This document shows, one piece after another, positions 58,529 to 64,000 of a DNA stretch of 64,000 nt. Both the position numbers and the translations under genes were made by a program. Source of the stretch: Nonlabens agnitus (GTDB lineage: Bacteria; Bacteroidota; Bacteroidia; Flavobacteriales; Flavobacteriaceae); NCBI RefSeq assembly GCF_002994045.1, contig NZ_MQUC01000003.1:1154501-1218500 (forward strand), written 5' to 3'. A model generated the notes under the pieces. It was not told the DNA's origin, made no database searches, and saw only the letters and a list, made by a program, of their open reading frames with translations. How positions within the stretch are numbered: the stretch's first letter is position 1; each line of letters opens with the position of its first letter.

Positions 58529-59480
58529 AAAACTAAAAATCATATTCTTTGGAACACCAGAGTTTGCCACCGGTATTCTCAAGACTCTCAACGAGTCAGA
58601 ACATGAAATCGTGGGCGTGGTGACCGCTCCAGATAAACCTGCGGGACGTGGCAGACAACTTCATCAAAGTGACGTGAAGAAGTATGCATTAGAAAATCAA
58701 TTGCACCTATTGCAGCCCACTAATCTCAAGTCAACCGAGTTTACAGAACAATTAAAAGAGCTTAAGGCAGATTTACAAGTGGTTGTCGCCTTCCGTATGT
58801 TACCAGAGGTGGTCTGGGCAATGCCGCCTTTAGGAACCTTTAATCTTCATGCTAGTTTACTACCTCAATATCGAGGCGCTGCTCCCATCAATTGGGCTAT
58901 CATAAACAATGAAAAGGAAACAGGCGTGACTACTTTTTTTATTGATGAAAAAATTGATACTGGTGCCATCATCGATCAACTAAAGTGTCCTATAGAACAA
59001 AGAGAAACCGTAGGAACACTTTACATGAAGCTTATGGAGCTAGGCGCTGCGCTGAGCTTAAAAACGGTAAACGATATCGCAACAGGCAATGTAACTACCA
59101 CTATACAAAAAGATGCTGAAGAGCTCAAAGAGGCTCCCAAGCTAGATGCAGCCAACACAACTATTGCCTTTAATATTACTGCAACGGCTGTGGATGCCAT
59201 GGTTAGAGGCCTAAACCCTTTTCCAGTAGCAAAAGCGGTCCTAAAAGACGACACTACTCAAACCGTCAAGATATTTAAAACCGAGGTTGTTGATAAAATT
59301 CATGAAATGATACCTGGTAGTATTGTCATCGAAGATGGAAAACTTTTGGTGGCATGTGTGGAAAATATGGTAGAACTAAAAGAGCTTCAATTTCCCAACA
59401 AAAAAAGAATGAAGACAGCCGATTTACTTAACGGGTATCAATTTACCGCCAATGCTAGATTTGACAAGGCCTCGCGATAA
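58521..59480 (+). CDS. fmt: Methionyl-tRNA formyltransferase
   Basis: 319 aa; formylates initiator Met-tRNA. IIFFGTPEFATGILK is the standard N-terminus; the catalytic NLHASLLPQYRGAAPINWA (Asn/His) and TTFFIDEKIDTGAIIDQ (Asp) are intact. The C-terminal OB-fold has FPNKKRMKTADLLNGY. The start overlaps recQ by 8 bases, so translation is coupled. Confidence 0.96.
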   Translation: MSKKLKIIFFGTPEFATGILKTLNESEHEIVGVVTAPDKPAGRGRQLHQSDVKKYALENQLHLLQPTNLKSTEFTEQLKELKADLQVVVAFRMLPEVVWAMPPLGTFNLHASLLPQYRGAAPINWAIINNEKETGVTTFFIDEKIDTGAIIDQLKCPIEQRETVGTLYMKLMELGAALSLKTVNDIATGNVTTTIQKDAEELKEAPKLDAANTTIAFNITATAVDAMVRGLNPFPVAKAVLKDDTTQTVKIFKTEVVDKIHEMIPGSIVIEDGKLLVACVENMVELKELQFPNKKRMKTADLLNGYQFTANARFDKASR

Positions 59481-59556
59481 AATGGTACGTATGCTTCATA
59501 CTTATTAACAATTGTTTAGGTTTATCAACATTTTTTCTCATTTCTTGCAGTATTCC

Positions 59557-59586
59557 TTGTGTGGTAGCATAATCCGTATAAATTTG
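59557..59586 (+). promoter_or_regulatory. Strong Bacteroidetes-type promoter of the HU gene
   Basis: TTG at 59557-59559, a 19-base spacer, TAAATTTG at 59579-59586: both consensus parts are perfect. The leader to ATG 59628 is about 35 bases. A partial parS-like half site (TGTTTCACGT) lies just downstream. Confidence 0.8.
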
Positions 59587-59627
59587 TTTCACGTTTTAGT
59601 TTAACCAACATTAATTTAAATTCAATT

Positions 59628-59900
59628 ATGAACAAAACAGATTTAATCGAAGGAATGGCAGAATCTGCTGGCATTTCTAAAGCAGCTGCAAAAAAAGCAT
59701 TAGAATCTTTTCTAGGTAACGTAGAAAAGTCCCTTAAAAAAGGTGACCGTGTTTCTCTAGTAGGTTTCGGATCATTCTCAGTTTCTAAAAGAGCTGCACG
59801 TGAAGGAAGAAACCCACAGACTGGTAAAACCATCAAGATCGCTGCTAAAAAAGTAGTGAAATTCAAAGCAGGAAGCGATTTACAGAAAGCTGTAAACTAA
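59628..59900 (+). CDS. HU family DNA-binding protein
   Basis: 90 aa, the usual length; [41 protein letters not shown] and [14 protein letters not shown] are the complete HU pattern (dimerisation helices, beta arm RNPQTG with the intercalating Pro). It is an abundant nucleoid protein that bends DNA. It has a consensus promoter and a terminator 21 bases after the stop. Confidence 0.97.
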   Translation: MNKTDLIEGMAESAGISKAAAKKALESFLGNVEKSLKKGDRVSLVGFGSFSVSKRAAREGRNPQTGKTIKIAAKKVVKFKAGSDLQKAVN

Positions 59901-59920
59901 TTCCCATTCTTACGAATTTG

Positions 59921-59958
59921 AAACCCATCCCGCTACAGCTGGATGGGTTTTTCTTTTT
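59921..59958 (+). terminator. Terminator of the HU gene
   Basis: AAACCCATCC / GGATGGGTTT is a 10-bp perfect stem with a 10-base loop, followed by TTCTTTTT. Confidence 0.92.
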
Positions 59959-60039
59959 AAGACATCTATTTAAAATAAATTATAATGATTTGTTAATAAA
60001 CAGATTTATTTTATTAAGTTTAATCATAGCCACCACACT

Positions 60040-60600
60040 ATGAAAACTCTTGCACCCAACCGAGGCAAACTATTGATATCTGAACCCAGTATTATTGGCG
60101 ATGCTTCATTTTCTAGATCTGTTGTTCTCTTAACTGAGTTCAATAATGAAGGAATTGTGGGGTTTATCATCAACAAACCATTGGACTATACTCTTAATGA
60201 ATTGGTTCCTGAAATTCAAGAAGAGTTTGAAGTGTATGATGGTGGCCCAGTAAGTACAGACAATCTCTATTTTTTACATCGAGTCCCAGAACTTATTCCA
60301 GATTCTCACCATATAGAAGACGGTATCTATTGGGGTGGCGATTTTCAAACGGTTAGCGCACTAATCAATCAGAACAAGATTGCCTCGAATGAAATTAAAT
60401 TCTTTTTGGGCTATTCAGGTTGGGAACGAGATCAACTACAACAGGAATTAGACTCTAAAAGCTGGGTCGTTACAGATAATGAAGACAGTGCGGTCGTATT
60501 ATCTGATGAAATTCATGATATCTGGAAAATAAAGATGCGTGATTTGGGAAATGGCTATGAAATCTGGTCCAATGCCCCAGAAAACCCTAGTTACAATTAA
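60040..60600 (+). CDS. YqgE/AlgH family protein
   Basis: 186 aa. LAPNRGKLLISEPSIIGDASFSRSV, GIVGFIINKPLDYTLNEL and VYDGGPVSTDNLYFLHR are diagnostic. It is soluble; the family function is unresolved (early AlgH link to alginate regulation). The length is standard. It is convergent with the class IV aminotransferase gene, with only 2 bases between the stops. Confidence 0.92.
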   Translation: MKTLAPNRGKLLISEPSIIGDASFSRSVVLLTEFNNEGIVGFIINKPLDYTLNELVPEIQEEFEVYDGGPVSTDNLYFLHRVPELIPDSHHIEDGIYWGGDFQTVSALINQNKIASNEIKFFLGYSGWERDQLQQELDSKSWVVTDNEDSAVVLSDEIHDIWKIKMRDLGNGYEIWSNAPENPSYN

Positions 60601-60602
60601 TC

Positions 60603-61439
60603 TTAACTGAAAAGTTTTTGATTAAAAAACTCGCGCAACTCATCAGCCGCGCTGGTTTCATATTCTTTCTTACGATACTTACTAATAGATTTGATTCCCT
60701 GGATCACATTAGTAGAAAACATCTCATCTGCTCTTTGCAATTCAAAAGGAGTAATGCTTTCTTCTACAACCTGATAGTTGAGCATTCGTTTCAATTGCGC
60801 AATCACTTGGCCTCTCATGATACCATTCAAACAACCGTCTGTAATAGGTGGCGTTTTAATGATATTTCCAGATCTTAAAAACAAATTACCCGAGATAGAT
60901 TCGACAACCATTTTATTTTGGTTGAGCAGTAGCATATCATCATAATCGTTCTCTGTCTTGTAAATTCCGGCAAGTATGTTGACGGTTTTGGTAGCCGTTT
61001 TGAGAGTTCCCAGCATTCCAAGCGGCAACAAATGGTCCTTGAACAGCTCTACTTCATTGGTTGCGATGTGTTCAAAAACATGAGAAAGTGAACTTACCTC
61101 CATGCTATAAGATACGGTGGAATCTGTTGGAGTGTACAGTCCGCCTTGATTTCGCCATACTGTAATACGAATTCTAGTATGGTCAGAATTCAATTCATTG
61201 GCCTCGTGCAACTCTTTGATTTGTTCTTCAAAAAATTCTGGGGTAAATGAATCGGGAATCTCCATACGCAAGATGCGCATGCTTGACATAAGTCTAAAAT
61301 AATGTGATTCATAGAAAATAGCAATCCCCTTATAGCAGCGCATGGTCTCAAAAACCCCATCACCATAATAAGTACCACGATTGTTATAGGCAATGTGCGC
61401 CTGTTCGTTTTCTACTAATTGATCGTTAAGTAATATCAT
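60603..61439 (-). CDS. Class IV aminotransferase (IlvE/PabC-like)
   Basis: 278 aa PLP enzyme. YYGDGVFETMRCYKG near the N-terminus and LKTATKTVNILAG (Schiff-base Lys, about 145-152) and VVESISGNLFLRSGNIIKTPP follow the fold-type IV pattern. Branched-chain aminotransferase, D-amino-acid aminotransferase and aminodeoxychorismate lyase share it; the short length and FETMR suggest PabC- or DAAT-like rather than IlvE. It is cytoplasmic. Confidence 0.85.
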   Translation of the reverse strand: MILLNDQLVENEQAHIAYNNRGTYYGDGVFETMRCYKGIAIFYESHYFRLMSSMRILRMEIPDSFTPEFFEEQIKELHEANELNSDHTRIRITVWRNQGGLYTPTDSTVSYSMEVSSLSHVFEHIATNEVELFKDHLLPLGMLGTLKTATKTVNILAGIYKTENDYDDMLLLNQNKMVVESISGNLFLRSGNIIKTPPITDGCLNGIMRGQVIAQLKRMLNYQVVEESITPFELQRADEMFSTNVIQGIKSISKYRKKEYETSAADELREFFNQKLFS

Positions 61440-61440
61440 A

Positions 61441-61463
61441 AAAAATGCCCTGATTTACAGGGC
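61441..61463 (-). terminator. Terminator of the START-like gene
   Basis: GCCCTG / CAGGGC stem (61447-61463) with loop TAAAT on the minus strand, followed by ATTTTT. It overlaps the start region of the next minus-strand gene. Confidence 0.8.
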
Positions 61464-61490
61464 ACAAATTTAATCTTTATAAAAGGCTCA

Positions 61491-61880
61491 CTATCGTGAT
61501 CCCAGTACTTTTTTGAGTTCGCTCACTTGGTTTTCCCAAAACATTTTTTGCTCCTCAACCTCGTCCTCATCATCACCAAAATCTGTGATCATCAATGATA
61601 CATCCTTTGTGATTTCATCTACCTCAATACGGAATTCAAAATACTTCTTAGTATCTTCATCATAATCCCATTGAAATCTAGCGCGCTCCTCGCCTATTCT
61701 CTTAATGATTTTTGCCTTCTCTTCCTGGCCATCCCAAATGAATCTAAAGTATTCACCGCGACTGTTCACGTTATCTGCAAACCATTCGGACATTCCAGAT
61801 GGTGTAGCAAAGTATTGGTATAATAAACTGGGAGATACTTGAACGAGAAATTCCAACTCAAATTTTATAGGCTCTTGCAT
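61491..61880 (-). CDS. START-like (SRPBCC/AHSA1-type) domain protein
   Basis: 129 aa. LEFLVQVSPSLLYQYFATPSGMSEWFADNV is the SRPBCC N-terminal opening, and the C-terminal acidic DFGDDEDEVEEQKMFWENQ precedes the last helix. It is cytoplasmic and probably binds a hydrophobic ligand or acts as a co-chaperone-like protein. Function unknown. It is followed by its own terminator. Confidence 0.85.
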   Translation of the reverse strand: MQEPIKFELEFLVQVSPSLLYQYFATPSGMSEWFADNVNSRGEYFRFIWDGQEEKAKIIKRIGEERARFQWDYDEDTKKYFEFRIEVDEITKDVSLMITDFGDDEDEVEEQKMFWENQVSELKKVLGSR

Positions 61881-61964
61881 GGGTGTTAAACTTTGAGCGG
61901 CAATATAACGTAAACCTATTAAGTCTTGAAAATTTATTGAATTAAAATTTTTGCTCGATTGGGT

Positions 61965-61996
61965 TTGGTCTACAATATAAATTAAAGTTATATTTG
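61965..61996 (+). promoter_or_regulatory. Promoter of the tRNA-Met gene
   Basis: TTG (61965-61967), 21-base spacer, TATATTTG (61989-61996). It is 36 bases before the tRNA 5' end. Confidence 0.7.
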
Positions 61997-62031
61997 CAGC
62001 CGCTTAAGCAATCAGCGGTTTAAGTGAAAAT

Positions 62032-62105
<74 letters not shown>

Positions 62106-62107
62106 CG

Positions 62108-62138
62108 AAAAAACCCTTCAAATTTGAAGGGTTTTTTT
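62108..62138. terminator. Bidirectional terminator after tRNA-Met
   Basis: AACCCTTCAAATTTGAAGGGTT is a perfect inverted repeat (62111-62132), followed by TTTTTT and preceded by A5. It serves both the tRNA and the convergent LacI gene, whose stop is at 62137. Confidence 0.94.
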
Positions 62139-63141
62139 ATTTTCTAGTGGTTCCTCTTTCTAGCAGCGAGGTCTTTAGGGTATGCACTCTAGTCACCTTG
62201 ATATCTTCAAGGTTGTTGATCAAGTTGCGCAATCTTGTAAAGGTCTTATTTCCCATTTCTACTGCATGTTGATCCACAACAGTCATTTTAGGGAACGAGT
62301 ATTCTGAGGTGACTACATTAGAATAGCAAATGATCTGTAGATCATTTGGAATATTGACACCCAATTCTTTTGCTTTATTAAGCGCAATAATACCAGCCAT
62401 TTGATCTAAGGCGATGATGGCGTCGATACCATCGTATTTTAAGGCATCCTCAATACGTGCATCAAGTTGTTTTTCATCCACATTAGTAATGACATTCAAC
62501 AGTACATCTTCGTGTTGCGCCACTTGTCTTCTAATTCCTTCTTCTCTTAATTTACCAACACTTAATTGACTTATGGTGCTTATCATGCACAATTGCTTGT
62601 CTCTTTTTTCAACTAGAAACTGTACTGCTCTGATTCCTGAAAGTAAATCATCGTTAGTGATTTTATCGCATTCAAGCTCGTCCACCACACGATCAAACAT
62701 CACCATAGGGATTTTACGATCCAGTACTTTTTGAAAGTGACTGTAGTTGGAAGCGACCTGGGATTCCTCTGCCACGGCAACTATAAAACCATCAATAGTG
62801 TTGTTGAGAAGGCTTTCTATAAAAGAGGCTTCTTTCTCAGTAGAGTCTCCAGTAAGGCACGTCAGGATCTTGTAATCATTCTCGGCTGCCATTTGTTCGA
62901 TACCTGTAAGCACCTGGGCAAAAAAGCCGTTGACCACATCTGGAATGACCACAGCAATAATCTTATGGGCTTTGGGATGCTCAACCGTTCCTTTGTATCC
63001 CATCTTCCTGGCCGTGTTGACTACCAGTTGTTTAGTCTCTTCACTTATCTCGTTACTATTCTTCAGGGATTTTGAAATCGTAGAGATAGACAGTCCGAGC
63101 TTTTCGGCAAGTATACTTAAGGTGACCTTGTTTTTCTTCAC
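62137..63141 (-). CDS. LacI family transcriptional regulator
   Basis: 334 aa. The N-terminal helix-turn-helix TLSILAEKLGLSISTISKSL (7-26) with the hinge ARKMGYK, then a periplasmic-binding-protein-like core from HKIIAVVIPDVVNGFFAQVLTGIEQ to CYSNVVTSEYSFPKMTVVDQH. It binds an operator and a sugar-type ligand. It is divergent from the LamG-domain gene, so it probably controls that gene or itself (context). The ligand is unknown. Confidence 0.9.
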   Translation of the reverse strand: MKKNKVTLSILAEKLGLSISTISKSLKNSNEISEETKQLVVNTARKMGYKGTVEHPKAHKIIAVVIPDVVNGFFAQVLTGIEQMAAENDYKILTCLTGDSTEKEASFIESLLNNTIDGFIVAVAEESQVASNYSHFQKVLDRKIPMVMFDRVVDELECDKITNDDLLSGIRAVQFLVEKRDKQLCMISTISQLSVGKLREEGIRRQVAQHEDVLLNVITNVDEKQLDARIEDALKYDGIDAIIALDQMAGIIALNKAKELGVNIPNDLQIICYSNVVTSEYSFPKMTVVDQHAVEMGNKTFTRLRNLINNLEDIKVTRVHTLKTSLLERGTTRK

Positions 63142-63191
63142 TCTAGAATTTTTAATAAAGGTAAATGTTTTGTTGTAGATACCATTAAAAT

Positions 63192-63211
63192 TTCGCTTTC
63201 GCGAAAGCGAA
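63192..63211. repeat. Short palindrome, intergenic, full consensus
   Basis: TTCGCTTTCGCGAAAGCGAA, 51 bases upstream of the LacI start codon, in the LacI/LamG spacer. Confidence 0.95.
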
Positions 63212-63290
63212 ACAACCGTTAAAACCTTTATATCTATTTTTACATTATACGCTTATGCGAACAAATATTCGTTATTAATTAATCGATAAT

Positions 63291-63355
63291 ATGTTTAAAT
63301 GCATTTATATATCGTTTAAAAACTATTAAAATGTTATAATGCATATTTTAACGAT
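63291..63355. promoter_or_regulatory. Candidate operators in the LacI / LamG divergent spacer
   Basis: Two imperfect direct repeats start exactly 40 bases apart: ATGTTTAAATGCATTTAT (63291-63308) and ATGTTATAATGCATATTT (63331-63348), 14 of 18 positions alike, each with an internal ATGCAT palindrome. An inverted pair ATCGTTTAAAA (63311-63321) / TTTTAACGAT (63346-63355) lies between and beside them. These are plausible regulator sites. Confidence 0.45.
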
Positions 63356-63395
63356 TAACTGTGATATATTAGTTGTGTCCTAAAAATTACTAGAT

Positions 63396-64000
63396 ATGCT
63401 AAAAATTAATTCCTTTATCTCAACATTGATAATAGTACTATCTAATAGTTTTGCATTTGCTAATCCAACGATTCTCACATCTATGGGTAGCATTTCGCTT
63501 AATGGCAGCACAGATCAAGTCATTCTGCAAAATGACATATCATTTGGTGAAGCCTTTACCATATCTACATGGATAAATACGAGCAGCGATCAAAGCAGTG
63601 CCGTTCAAACCATCATTTCCAAAGGCGATCAAAATAACGGTTGGAACATCCAGCTTAATGAAAGCAATAAAATCCAAGTGACTTTTTATAAGGAAGGCGC
63701 AGCCACTCAAATGATTTCAAATCACTTCTTGAGTTATGACGTGTGGCGCCAGATCACTCTTACTTATACTGATGGCAGTTTGAAGATTCACATAGATGGT
63801 ATTTTGGACTCTGTTCAATCCTCTAATTTGACGGATCAATCTCAAAACCTACCCTTAATCATAGGTGCGACAAATTCATCAACTCCGCAACATTTTAAAG
63901 GATCTATTGATGAGGTTCGTGTTTTTGACAGAGCTCTTACTGTAGAGCAAATACGCTTCTTCATGAATCAGGAGCTAGTTAATGAAAATGATATGCTCGC
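63396..64000 (+). CDS. LamG-domain exported protein, 3'-truncated by the window edge
   Basis: ATG at 63396 and open to the end, so the product is at least 201 aa. The signal peptide (MLKINSFISTLIIVLSNSFA) is followed by a LamG/concanavalin-like fold: FTISTWINTSSDQ, HFLSYDVWRQITLTYTDGS, LKIHIDGIL, PLIIGAT, FKGSIDEVRVFDRAL. Such domains bind glycans or cell-surface ligands, and these proteins often have further domains and a type IX secretion tail. The next part is beyond the window. It is probably controlled by the neighbouring LacI regulator. Confidence 0.82.
   Translation, partial: MLKINSFISTLIIVLSNSFAFANPTILTSMGSISLNGSTDQVILQNDISFGEAFTISTWINTSSDQSSAVQTIISKGDQNNGWNIQLNESNKIQVTFYKEGAATQMISNHFLSYDVWRQITLTYTDGSLKIHIDGILDSVQSSNLTDQSQNLPLIIGATNSSTPQHFKGSIDEVRVFDRALTVEQIRFFMNQELVNENDML

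Noticed and set aside
59585..59600. TGTTTCACGT resembling half of a parS site (TGTTTCACGTGAAACA) in the HU leader
   Set aside because: Only the left half matches; the right half is TTTAGT instead of GAAACA, and no second copy was found near parAB.

Overview
The window is about 64 kb of ordinary chromosome from a marine-type member of the Bacteroidetes, most likely family Flavobacteriaceae. The evidence is the gene families (DUF4290-MurA-DUF493 cluster, DUF5683, DUF4834, YfhO, large Bacteroidetes-type LepB, TlpA with DUF4369), promoters of the TTG / TAnnTTTG type instead of -35/-10 boxes, short intergenic gaps and AT-rich spacers. A Nonlabens-like genus is possible, but this is a guess. I see no rRNA, CRISPR array, insertion sequence or prophage, and one tRNA (Met, CAT, 62032-62105).

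Layout: 1-10.5 kb holds metabolic and redox genes (D-lactate dehydrogenase, DsbA/FrnE, haloacid dehalogenase, aldose epimerase-like, DUF808, a zinc-finger/flavin monooxygenase fusion, SDR, PLP enzyme, DbpA-like helicase). 11.8-17.9 kb is a tight + strand run parA-parB-DUF5683-dapB-lepB-WbqC-DUF1853. 18-29 kb holds a Dps operon, a lipoprotein phosphoesterase/beta-barrel fusion, an HD protein with a Pycsar-type transmembrane effector domain, a GAF protein, a TlpA-like protein, rhomboid and LpxL-like genes. 29-37 kb holds glmM, acpH-like, YebC and stress-type genes and an SRPBCC-SDR-photolyase operon. 37-49 kb is envelope and glycan work (flippase, glycosyltransferase, YfhO, barrel proteins) followed by an acyltransferase-like protein, RluA and ALDH. 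49-64 kb holds TsaC/Sua5, carbonic anhydrase, RluE, murA, DUF4290, DUF493, recQ, fmt, HU, YqgE, a class IV aminotransferase, tRNA-Met, and a LacI regulator divergent from a LamG protein that runs off the end.

The most striking signal is not a gene. A perfect palindrome, consensus TTCGCTTTCGCGAAAGCGAA, occurs 20 times, about once per 3.3 kb, and 14 copies lie inside genes. It has no stop codon in any frame and reads as FAFAKA, RFRES or ALSRKR. Three copies carry a second, nested palindrome of exactly 21 bp (7 codons) at the centre, which keeps the frame (FAF-LPxRQAG-AKA). The copies are evenly scattered, occur on both sides of the coding/intergenic divide, and seem to sit at tolerant positions of conserved proteins. 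This behaves like a genome-wide signal or a miniature in-frame repeat.

Genes work together mainly through compact operons: coupled ATGA/TTGA/GTGA overlaps (WbqC-DUF1853, the 43-aa protein-Dps, acyltransferase-RluA-ALDH), exact stop/start abutment (YfhO | glycosyltransferase | flippase), and convergent genes that share stop codons or put stop codons in terminator hairpins. Functions are assigned from recognisable motifs and family knowledge; no database search was possible.
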